Positions 25,174-36,699 of a stretch of DNA of 64,000 nucleotides are shown piece by piece. This stretch comes from Notospermus geniculatus (lineage: Eukaryota > Nemertea > Pilidiophora > Heteronemertea > Lineidae): assembly GCA_002633025.1 (NCBI GenBank), contig NMRB01000010.1, positions 130,788 through 194,787 of the forward strand, in the 5' to 3' direction. The position numbers and the translations under genes were made by a program. The notes below the pieces were generated by a model. That model saw only the letters and a list, made by a program, of their open reading frames with translations, was not told the DNA's origin and made no database searches. How positions within the stretch are numbered: the stretch's first letter is position 1; each line of letters starts with the position of its first letter.

Positions 25174-27281
25174 TTGTCATGAACGCATTTGAAGTGTATG
25201 CTAATAAATCAGCCTCTGCGAACTGTATGCAACTATATCTGTTCACCTTGACCTTCAGCGAACATTTTTTGGTCAGCTATGTATACCATGTTTAAAGGTG
25301 TAGAGTTTTTTTAGCTATTTCACCTGTAGTAGAGTGCTCATCCAACACATAAGTATCATATGAACCATACGCCATTTAGGCTACCATCAGTTGAAATGAA
25401 CATCCTTTCTGTAGCAGTTGATCACCTTAGACCAACGATCTGGCCAGCATGCCTGAAGGTAAACACGCGAAATATTCGGCCAGAAAAAAATCGAGTGCGT
25501 TTTGGCTACTGAATATAGTGGTAAAGATAACCAGGGCGAATATCTTCGCCGTAGGGTGAGAAGTATATCTACAGAGCCACCATCCAGACGATCAGTGTTC
25601 TGCTCCGTACTGTATCTTGCTAGGGGCAAAACCACCTTGCAATTAAGTGGAAAGCTCATTATTTCGTCGGGCTACCCCTGTATTAGGAGTCCAATGAAAA
25701 GAAAAGATGGCAAGGACTCTGTTTTTCTCAGGATCTTTGGGTTTTGAGAGTAAAATAAACTCTAAACTTATTCATTACATACTGAAAAGGGATAGTAACA
25801 GGCAGCTAGGGTCATTCAGTGCCTCTATTTCAGGGGGTCATTTTTTACCAACTTATAAGCTCCTTTCCTTTGACCAGGGAGTTAATGTTTTGTATTTTGC
25901 AGGTGACATGTTGTGCCCACAGGGCATACAAAAGAAAATACTCACAAAGGAGGATATTCTTGATTGAAAACTGATGCTGCGGCATGATATCCTGACCAGA
26001 TGATAGCCCAACGGCATACTGGTATACCGAGGAGAAAAACATATACACGTATCTCTAATCGCCTTGTGCCAGTCTGGTTTTTTCTTCTCGTACATGAATC
26101 GAGGGTCAAGTGGGGAGGAAATTGTAGCCCTGGAGAATGGCTCGTCCTTCAGGTTTTAAAAGAACGTAATGGTTTATTGTGAAGTAATATAATCATTTAT
26201 TGTAGCAGATATTTGTTGCGGTCTTCTATACTGTCAGGAGGAGATAATCTCCTCCTCATACTGTACACAATCAAACCAATGCTCTTGTCTCCATAGATTT
26301 ATTGTGAAGGAAGAAGTTGATGCCACTTCTTATGCTGGACAGAGTTTGTCATTCTTGACTGCACTTGCTTCCTGCAACATTAGCATCCTGCAATATCAGC
26401 GCTATACTTATTTGGCATTCAGTTCTCACATGTCATCTAGAACTGCAGCATGGCTGGCCATGCAGTCTATCTGTGTAAAAAACCGGACTGTTATCACCAA
26501 TTCTTTTCACCATGTATCGTTCAATTCCAGGATACTTTAGCTCAAATAGATCATAACAGGGATGTAAGCGACTAAGACAGGAAACTATCAGCATGTACAC
26601 TGCAGATGCTGCAGCGATTTCAATAAAAACTCCCCTTGATAAAAAAGCATCGCCAGTAATTATTTAGCTTAATGGGCCCATAAATGCTTCTGCATTTACA
26701 TGTGTACACAATACTGATGAGACGGCCACTCAGGAGATGGGTCAATTTGATAACAGAGACGATAGGGAAGGCAGTACCGGTCATTTGCTCTTGTGGGCCA
26801 CGATGAAATGGCCAGTGATGACAGAGATGGGATTTCAGAAATATTAGGACATGGCATTGGCATTGACAATGGCAAATAGAGTTTGTTGATATTCTCTGAC
26901 TGCCTTTTTGGCGGAGATACGCGAGTCGAGAGTCAGGCTGAATGAATTTGGTTCACTTATATATAATCTTCAAAGTGTTCCAAGAAGCTTTTAATGATAG
27001 ATGAGGAAAAAAGAAACGCCACCTTACCAAAATGTTTGTGACCTTTCTATACGAGGAAGAAGTGATCTGCAAAAGTCTTCCCAATTTAGCATCAATGAAT
27101 CTTACGGCATATCTGCAAGTTAGTGTTGCATTTTTTATGAGCCCTTCACAGTATATTAGGAAAAGCAGTGCTTCAGTCAGATAAAGCAACATTCAGTCGG
27201 TCTCAACGGAGTGTCATTTATGGAAGTTACTATGAATCAGACACAATGTCTCCTAAAGCACAAACATATATAAAGCCCCCC

Positions 27282-27298
27282 CACACACACACACACAC
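27282..27298 (+). repeat. (CA)n microsatellite
   Basis: About eight CA units follow a run of seven C. This is a short simple repeat, likely polymorphic. Confidence 0.9.
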
Positions 27299-28250
27299 CG
27301 AATGTTTTTACGTTTCTATGAGGTCCATCTGAAAAAAGCATGTTGATGTCCTGAAAGAATTGGTCCCATACCCATTTTCCAGCCATCCTTGATCAGGATA
27401 ATACTAAATGTGATGTGGTCAGTTAAGACATGTAAGATGTTGTATACAATAATGACAGACCTAAAAGGAAAGGAAATTGCTGCGCCCATAGAATTTGATA
27501 CTTCACAAGAGCATGAAAAATACCATTTTGACAAAGTTACACTCAGTCTCACTCAATGATGATTCGATAGAAATTTTTTTTTCTGTTAAGAAAATCATTA
27601 TTGCAAGTATCGCCAAGTAATAAAGAGGTTGAAGACCTCACTAGCTAAATATACACTTACATGTACGGTAACTCAATGAGCTGTTCTAATGCTAATGGTA
27701 TTTAACTAAGTTACTGCAGTTACACCATCACACATAGAATAAGTAGCAGTGAGCAAATCTCTCCTACATCCAGCAGTATCATAATGTCAACAGATGGATC
27801 ATCTCCTCTTAACATGAATGCTGTTCTGTGTGTACCTTCTTGCTTCATTGATCTAGGTCATTTATAGTAACCAGCAGAGTACATGATTTCGAAGTTAAAT
27901 TACAAAATTAGGAGAAAAAAATTACAACTCCGTATATTGACTCCTTTTGAAGGAGCATCATGCAATCTTGCATTCGATATGTTAGACTACGTTATGAGTG
28001 CTCAATTTCTATGGCATGTCTTGACTGAAAATGGCATCATGAATTCAGGCTGATGCATTAGTGTTTAGCAAGTTTCAAGTTGTCATTGGTTATTGCTACT
28101 TAAGGCTCCAGCTATGAGGACCGTTACGTGATCAGTAGGCCTACCACCCATGCCACCAGTCAATTGCAAAGTAGGCTAAGTTCACCTTGTAAGGGACTTA
28201 TAATAGGAGCAGTCAGCCGCGCTTATTGCCAAAAGATGGCAGCAAAGTTC

Positions 28251-28314
28251 TAGCGGACCAATACAAAAGAAACGTCTCTTGATTGGTGCTTAATCAAGAA
28301 TGAATGGTCCGCTA
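28251..28314. other. Interrupted hairpin, 64 bp
   Basis: TAGCGGACCA at 28251-28260 pairs perfectly with TGGTCCGCTA at 28305-28314. Inside, TCTTGATT (28277-28284) pairs with AATCAAGA (28292-28299) around a 7-base loop. The inner bulge is strongly asymmetric (16 versus 5 bases), which is poor for a microRNA precursor. It may be a decayed MITE. Confidence 0.4.
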
Positions 28315-31300
28315 TATGCATTGAATTGGGCCGTAGTGACACCTATTGGTCAACTCACTGACAGCTCCAATTGAAGATGAAAGATAAGAATACTCATACT
28401 GCTGCCTTCTTTGACACGGGTATGAATTACTCAGTACACCGAGCGATACCAAACCCTGTGACGGATTCAACATGACATACCTAGTATCAGCGACCACATC
28501 AAAAACAATTTAAGACATAGTGCAGATCTACATGATAAAATGCCTTCATCGTCATGTCCTTTTGGTAGAATAACATGCTATCTAACGTAATGCAACGAAA
28601 TTGTTACAAGTTAAAATGACTTGATGATTTACCTCTGAAAATTACTGACAGAGTTGATCACTTTCCATTACCTGCATTTGAGATTACAAATCAGAACCAT
28701 AATAAAAACATTCAAATGATTGGCTTTTTCCATCATGAGCCATCACAACAGACCACTCCGCATCAGCCAATTCTCAACTTATTTCCAATGCCATCCTAGT
28801 TATAACACCCAGTGCTGGCGGTCACTTGTGTTTTGGAATCTAATTTACAGCCAATCTGAGATTTTTTCATTTCGTATCACAGCAGAACTGATGCAATCAT
28901 GCACATCTGACAAAACCTATCTCCTATCAATGTAACATTATTCTGGGTTACTATGTACCATTTCCATTTTCCATCCCTACTTCACGTTGAAGTGCATTGA
29001 TTTTTTCATTCTACTGATAGGAAAGAAATTCTCCAGTCATTTCTAGTAAATCAGAATAGCAGGACCAAGAGAAAAAATCCATCTACTACAGTGTTCTTAT
29101 AACCTAAAATGTAATTATTATCACATTCAATCCATTAAGCTCACACTAAGATCGCTTTTGTTAGGTCCTAGTGGAACCCCATCTCAGCAGCGTAATGATC
29201 TCGTCTTCTGTCATTCACAATTTAAAAAAAAGAGCAACAGGCAAGCTGAAATTGCACAACAGTTCATTTCAGTGTGCGATCAATTGCAAAATGAATTTCC
29301 TCTGTTACATAAACCAGCTCAGCATGGCTGAAGCAGTGGTATGGAATATGTTGGTGGTCTTTTGGTCAGCACCATGGGGGATTGCATGCAAATTTTTGGA
29401 AATGATTTTTTTACCAAGCCACTTCTACTCTTCTTGCTTATTGAAACACATCTTGTGTAGTACAACGTACGAATATTCCATGACATTTTAAATGTATAGC
29501 TCTTGAAGTCCCATATGTACGTATATTGAATGATGAAACTGTTGGAGCCTTTTTTGCGTGAAGCTGATGAATGATGAATGGGCCAATGCATCAGAGGGTC
29601 TGGTACCAATCACTGTAGATGATGTTGAGAGATATATTGGAGATTAAAGAAGAGCCAAATCCAAATATCACAGTTACATTGCAATGCCACGTGCATCACT
29701 TTGGTATCACTGACGAATTCAATGTGAAATACTTGATGTGTCAGTAAATTATTGGTCCTGGTGTTTTAATTCATTCTTTGACTCCTTGACGTCCTTGTAT
29801 TTGATTCCTGTTGCCATTAGTGCCAAATGACTTGATCTGTCAAAATGGGCCACCTGACCAGTAAACTACGAAGAATTATCTCCCATGTCTATCGTCGGTC
29901 GCATATCAATATTAGATGAAAGAAACCTATCACTAGTGCCTTTTTTATGTGGGCATATTGTTTAATCATCCATCTGGAAAAACCAGAGGTGCATGTCCAA
30001 TGGAACTATCTCACTTGATGAATACCCTGTCGTGAAACACAGGTGAAGCATATAGGAGCGATGATTAAAAATTCATTGTCATGGACAGTAGACTGCCCAG
30101 CTGTTGCTGGTCTATGGGCAATGTTTCCATCAGTCCAAACAAAGTAGCCTAGGCTCATCAGGTGTGTTTGTGACTTGAAAGCAACGAGACAACAGAAGAG
30201 TAAATCTGATGATGTGTTCTGAGGTTAGAATGAGTCAACTGATATATCCACAGGTAAATAAATAATCGCCAATGCACAATCACAACGAGGATTATGGCAC
30301 TTCATCGATGAGGGGTTAATGCTGGTTGGTATGTTCTATCAGCCACTGAAAAGTCAGCATTTGCACTTGTTTTCCAGAAATGATATACCTTTTTATACTC
30401 TCGAGGTTCCACGTAGAATTATTGCTTTTCTGAGTTCGTATTTCCAATGTCTGATGTTCTGTAACTTGTCCACAGATGATTTATATACTCATAAAAGAAA
30501 ATCCTAGCTATGGTCAAGCATATCAAACAAAGATCATGATCAACTCAGATGCCTGGTGTGATTTTCCTTTAGGCTCCTTTTACAAGAGGATATCACGCTT
30601 TCTTTACTAACACGGTATGGCCAATTTACCGTCCAGCAGAGGATGATGAAAACAATGGAATGATTTCTTTTTGAGGTGTTAGAAGGTGATAAGTGCCGAA
30701 GGATTTGGTTTACCTCAGTGCCCATGCTAGGCTCATCTTTGGTGACACTCTTTGTACTCCTTTAGATAGGGTGTCAAGAGAAAAGACAGAGTCGAAGTCA
30801 GTCTGTGAGTCACTCAGAATTATCTCTGGCTCTCAGTTGGTGGACTGGTTTTGTATCCCAACAGCTTGCTATGCAACTCTGCATATCTGTCAAAGGGTTA
30901 GAAGGGTCTTTTGTCTCATGCCCATCAATACATTTGTCCAGCTCCTGTGCAACTGCTCTGGAAGAAGTCCTGAATCACTTGACTTCACACAGCATAAGCA
31001 AAGTAAATGCTGTTGTCAGCGTTAGCCGAAAATCTTTGGGATATTCTACGTATGTTTCTAGGCAACACTCACTGTTCCTGGATAATACAAATGAGGATAA
31101 GTTTTCATTACGGCCAATCCGTGCAGCAAGCGTGGTTTTTTCATCACCCTACTTCTGCAGGACAACCAAAACAAAGGTGTATGCTGCACTAGCCTTAAGA
31201 AAAATATCATCTGGAAAACAATAGATGCCATCACACAAAACCTCCATCCCCAGGCCATGTTACCAAGACAAGCAAAAGTCACCAAGCTAATTCAAATACA

Positions 31301-33239
31301 GCAAAAGTAATTATTTTGGTCAGAATGACTCGAACAATACAGCTTGCTCCAAGGCATAGTACTTGCAACTGGCTGTGTTTGCAAAGGCCTACCAGTTGGT
31401 ACCATATCCAAATGATGGCCATCTTGACATTCTCGGGGAACAATGGCGAGAAAAGTCAGGTTCACAAGTGTGAAGCCACTTTTGTCTAGATTTTGCCAGG
31501 AACTGTGAGGGCAAGTGACAAAGTTAATATGCTAAACTGAGTAACAAAGAAAGGAAAAAGTAAGCTCCTGGCACTGTGACCTCATGTCACTTGAGGATGC
31601 ATTCTGAGAGGTGGACAAGAAATCTGCGATATGGCAGACAACTATTTAGCACTGTCATGATATAGAATACCAGGAAACAAGTAAAAACTGACCAGGCGAG
31701 CTAACATTTAAAAGTGAGACAAAAAGGGAGACGCCTATGTATACTTGGATTCAAGGTTGGTGTTCCTGAAGGACAAAGCAAATTTAAAGTCATGGGAGTA
31801 GCCAAGAGGGTTGATTTTTTAGATCTGACGAAATTTTTTAGATCCAGAGAATGCATTAGTCGAAGTTGGCCTAATGTTCTGGATTTGGAAATAATATGAC
31901 CTCTAACTGTGACACTACTCGCCCAATCATGTAACAGATTCTACACAACTTTAATCTTTTTGATTTACGGTCGGTGTTTTTGACCATGCTATGCTATGTC
32001 CATAACTGCATGTCATACACCGTGCAGAGCTGTTTTACTGCATGAGAAGTGGCTTGACCATCTCTTGCTGACCTTCAGATACGCAAGTGTGTGAACCTTG
32101 GTGACAAGGACATACACCTCAGGCAAGATGGCTGCTTCAGCATTTGACAAGGAAACAACAGGGTCAAGGCTGATTATGAGAATGTGAGATCCTGTATTGA
32201 TCCCGAAAACTTGTATACTTATTATAAGAGGCTTGCTGGAAAGCAAAATCTAGGCAATCCTTGGCCATTGGCTATGAGGTAAGACACTTCCGATGATGTG
32301 GATTCAATGGAAAATTAGCGACGGTGAAGCCCACCCGATACGGCCTGCATTTGAAGGACGCTTTCACAAGAACATGATGTCTTTGTTATACATGTAGCTG
32401 CTACACACAGACGTCTTTATAAATCACAACAGCAATCATGCTCTGACCAATGGACACACTGAGGGAATTAAATCAAAACCCAATCCCATTGAGAGTTACT
32501 CGTTGTTCATATCTACCACTAAGCAACCGCGACCATCACGTCCAAGCTCTCGAGTAGCCAAGACCAACGGCAATTGACGTTGTTTTACACCGCCATTGAT
32601 ACCGTCAATAAATGCGATCAAGAGGCAGAGAATCCCTCTGCTTCGTAGTAACCACTAACAAGATCCCATGATGAATGTCACCACAGTTTTTTTTCTTGCA
32701 TGCAGCTTAGCCAGGGCAATTTGCAATACACTGACCAGAGGCAAAGAAATTACAACCCGATCAGTGATGAATGAATAAAATGAATCCACAATGAAGACAA
32801 TCTATCATTTTTGGGTGTTGAATTGCTGCTGTGCTGGTTTATGCAAGGAAATTTGTAGCTAATCTCTCATCAATAACTATCTTGTGATCATCCCATGTTA
32901 CAACAATGGTCAGTCACATGAAGTGCAGTAGTCAAGTTGTGTTCCACGCACCAGGAAACAATAGGCTGCAGAAAACATATTTTCCAGTATCTTTTCCATG
33001 GAATGGGAGACACTAATGGTCCTTGAGTCATTATTTCTGTAAGGGAATGAATCAAGGGAAGGATTTGTCTGTGATCAAGCATCGAATAGGTTGATCTAGT
33101 CAAGAATGAACTTAGTGTGAATGAATGGCTAATATTAAGAATATAATGAGTGAAGGGAACTCACAAACCTCGCTATTAGTTCTTCATTGTAGACATGGTA
33201 CAGTAGACTGATATACGTCGAAGACCATGAGATGATAGG
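28315..33239. other. No gene recognised
   Basis: Overlapping forward frames at 30693-31025 (110 codons) and 30805-31224 (139 codons) are open in different phases over the same DNA. At most one could be real, and neither shows a known domain. A short direct repeat with TTTTTTAGATC lies near 31815-31845. Confidence 0.4.
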
Positions 33240-33356
33240 GAGATTTCGCATGCGCCCGGTTAGGCCATACGACTGCGTTTATCTATTGTTTGGGTGTACC
33301 CACACAATAGATAAACGTCGTCGTAGGGCCTATAAACCGGGCGCTAGCGAAACCTC
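33240..33356 (+). mobile_element. Near-perfect palindromic MITE, copy 2
   Basis: This 117-base element is the same family as 23352-23465. It begins GAGATTTCGCATGCGCCCGG and ends GCGAAACCTC. It differs by nine substitutions and a 3-base insertion (ATA) in the right arm. The central segment TTTATCTATTGTTTGGGTG is unchanged. Both copies are preceded by ATAG within a few bases, which could be an insertion preference or part of the end. Two sites are too few to decide. Confidence 0.93.
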
Positions 33357-36260
33357 ACAATTGCTGTCGTTTCGTAAAAGAATGTAACGAATTACTTGAA
33401 AAATATTTAGGATAAGGTGTATGGAATCCAGGGAAACTCTTGTCGGTACAACCCTAGGTGCCATTAGTTGTGCCCATTATTTAGCGATCACTGGTGTTGT
33501 ACGAGAACCAATTGCTTTCTTTTGGCTACTGGTGCAATCCCTTTGCAAAACGAAGAAACATTCAGTGACTTTTAGTACATGAACACCAGGTAACCCCCTT
33601 CTGATCCATGGACTCGGCTACTTGACCTTTTGAAATAAGAAAAGTGGAAAACAACTTTTTGATGTGAAATGGGATTATATCAAGGATGACAGTTACGTGT
33701 CAAACTTGACATCAGAAGGAAGTGCCGCAGAGGTGGAAAAATTTCTTGTATGACCAACTGGCTTCTTGACAGGCAGCAAAAAATCCAATCTAACATCTCA
33801 CTTCAGAAAAGATGGTTGATTATCCATGCATTACATTGGATGCTGTAGAAAATAGTGAAGGTGAGTGTCACAGTTTCATTGCTTTCCTGCGGAGGATATC
33901 ACTATTTCCTGATCCGGCGTATGCATCACTCATGTCACTGAGTTGTTGTAACCTGAATGTCACGCTCGTTCTGTGACTTTAAATGGTGATTACAGATTCT
34001 GGAAAGTTGCAAGGAATTATGTTTGACTTGTACATATAGTGCTTCTTGCACTTTCATTCCAAAACTTCTGGTTCATCGACTCGGCCTTGTTCGTATTCAT
34101 TTGCTCTGGGAATGACCAAAACTGGTCAAGATTTACTGTCTTCAGAGGTCGTACTCTTTTTTGCAAGGAACTTTCAATTGCCATGGATTCTTGTCATGTA
34201 AGACTGTCTCGGATGTAATCCACTTGGTAAAGCTGGGGTTCAGGCGATTAGATGTCCGAAAGTTGGTCTTTGGATAAATGCTTTTTGCAGGTGGCCTCGC
34301 ATTGTGTCAGATGGTGAATCTGATACATTTTGCCAAATTCTTTTAGTCATTATCAATCAAACGAAACTGAGGCAAATCAATGCATAAGAACAGCTTTGCA
34401 TGCCATTGTCATTGTCATTCAGCCCGTGCTGGAGATAGCTCAATCATGGCACCATGATCTGTGTCAAATCTTAGTGTTCGATCTCAGCAAAAGAGACCAA
34501 AACTGATTGCTGGACACAAAGATGACAAACATTACATGATTTCTGCCCAATGATAACACGGAGGAATTTCTTTCAGATTTCCCATATCAAATAAATGGAT
34601 TTTGCTTTTTTATCTGGCAGAGTTGGTTCGGGAGTGTTGGTAGAATCGTCCTTCAGTGATTGACATGTCCTTTTGCAGATAATTCACACTCGTATAGTAC
34701 AGGTCAGTTCAACTTCTTTGCAATGCAATCCCTTGCTCGAAGCATTCGAAAGTCCTATAGAAGCTGGAAAGTTTAATAATGTTTTTTATGTATTTCTTTT
34801 ATCCAAAGCCATCCTGGTTGATTTAGAGGATGACGTTTTTGATTAACAGTTACATGTAGATCTTATGTACGAATCCTGCAAGCTGCTGGTATATGTTACA
34901 TTGCCTCATCTCACCAATCGATTAGAGAAATGGGATAAAGGGGTACCTATTGACATCACTCCTTCCAAAATGCCCTCTCTATCACATGAGTTTGGAGTCA
35001 CAAGAAATGGAACCTTTATCATCACAGCAAACATAAACCCTTTTTCTTTATAATACATCACAGAGAATTGCTAGTCCAAACACAACTCACATGAAAGAAG
35101 TGACACACCAATTTGACCAGTGGACTTTGCCTGCCAAGTAATGATGCACATCATGTCGAGAAGCTGACCGTAATTAGCTTCTTCATCTCCCAGGTCAACT
35201 CAAGATGACCCATCCGGAGTTATTGAATTGACCAGCATTTTGCATGTATGCAATCTGTCTCAGTTTGAATATCGATTTTTTTCTCCAACATGAATGCATG
35301 TTGAAAAATACGATATTGATTTGGCCATTCTGGCTTTACTATCTGGTTGTGGTCATCAGGGCGAATAGCCAATGCACAAATGACAGTGACTCATGCTTTA
35401 TACTCCAATTTTACTATCATGCAATGCGCGTAGAAAGAAATTTGACATCAAATCATAAATAATGATGTCACAGCTGGGTATTGTCAATCGGGCGACTGAA
35501 CATTTCTTAAAGACACATCACACGATCGACTGCCAGCTTCAGATACCCGATAGGACTTTTTAAGTTGAGCATTTTGTGTTCACAGGAACTCTTTACTTCT
35601 GCTACAGCGTACAAATGGTGATTACAACACCATAATACTGACAACTCAAGATTTATGTTGCTTCCTTTCAGAAAAAACTTAAGATCATTTAGGAGCTTAA
35701 AGCAGAATAACCAAGTGGCCAGTCTAATAGCCTGTTAAGATCACTGGTACTTGAGGCAATTTCTAGTAGATTACCCATATTCATGCAAGGGAGTTCCACC
35801 TCGGCTATTATGTGTTGGTCACTGGCCATCAAAAGCTAATGTCTAGTGTTGGCAATGGCCATCTCTTGGCCATCTCGAAGATGATTTATTTGGCCCATAA
35901 AACAAAAAAACCTGAATGACTCAGCCATTGTAGCCATGCATAAAACATGTACTACTCTGCTAAATGAGGATATGTTTTGTAATGTGTAATTCGCAGCAGA
36001 AGCAGGGAGGTCAGTGAATCACATATACAATCTGTGGCAGTTAGCCATTGTCATACAATCTGTCTCCGACCAGCAATTACGTGACATGTGGAACCTGACT
36101 GAAGCTGTACGACGTCGCTCTGCATAATCCCACCCAAGTGACCGGACCTGTTTCAATTCCTCTCTACTGTGAGTTACTGAAGCAGTTATTGAAAGCCAAG
36201 AGCAAATATGGAAGCTACTACAATACTTGCCAAATTGGTAGGAATGTAACTTCTGGTGAT
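33357..36260. other. No gene recognised
   Basis: Frames are under 75 codons; the one at 34865-35053 is forward and unrecognised. I see no tandem or inverted repeats of note. Confidence 0.4.
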
Positions 36261-36268
36261 AATAATAC

Positions 36269-36691
36269 CGCCGAATAGGTTAATGTCGTCCTGGGTATAA
36301 CAGAAATATATCCAGGTTCAATGTCGTCCCACAAAACTATACCGCGGGTATAGTAAGTTCGATTACAAAAGTATACCCAGTACGGTAGTTTTGAGCCTAG
36401 GTACGAGTTCGGAAAGTATCTCGCGTGATCAACAGGACCGCGCGCGATTGGTACTTCTGTCATATACCTGGGCGGCATGTTGGTGACAAATGCGTGAATT
36501 GAAAACATTTGTTTCGACTTGTCATGCTTGTGGTCATGTGACATCTGCGAGAACAATCTCGTCTTCAGGTGCTGTATCCAATCCTGGGTATACTTTTGTA
36601 GATCGAACTATATCCAGGGTATAGTTTTGTGCGACGACATTGAACCTGGGTATATTTCTGTTATACCCAGGACGACATTAACCAATTCGGC
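36269..36691. mobile_element. Non-autonomous DNA transposon with long inverted arms, flanked by an 8-bp direct repeat
   Basis: The arms 36269-36380 and 36584-36691 are inverted copies, ending in GCCGAATAGGTTAATGTCGT and its counterpart with ATTGG. The flanks carry the direct repeat AATAATAC at 36261-36268 and 36692-36699, as expected of a target-site duplication; one extra C sits at the left junction. An 8-bp duplication is typical of hAT and some other cut-and-paste families, but the termini do not let me name one. Each arm holds a nested palindrome, CCTGGGTATA with TATACCCAGG. The 203-base centre is CpG-rich around 36446-36456. Frames of 112 (36218-36556, reverse) and 88 codons (36519-36785, forward) are inverted-repeat artefacts sharing the peptide DDIEPGYISVIPRTTLT. 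Confidence 0.88.
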
Positions 36692-36699
36692 AATAATAC

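Larger units (their letters stand above)
23466..28250. other. No gene recognised
   Basis: Holds small tandem and simple repeats listed separately and a perfect 10-base-arm hairpin, AGGAGGAGAT/ATCTCCTCCT, at 26236-26256. A stop-to-stop forward frame at 25463-25747 (about 95 codons, starting with TTG if at 25502) is open, as is the opposite strand (25387-25659). Neither translation is recognised. Confidence 0.4.

Noticed and set aside
25387-25747. Open frames on both strands with arginine-rich or tryptophan-rich translations
   Set aside because: Both strands are open over the same segment, no family is recognised, and the forward start would be TTG.
30693-31224. Overlapping forward frames of 110 and 139 codons
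   Set aside because: Different phases over the same DNA, no recognisable domain, and lengths compatible with chance in 64 kb.
32130-32155. AGGCAAGATG, matching the start of miR-31
   Set aside because: Only ten bases match and I see no hairpin partner nearby.
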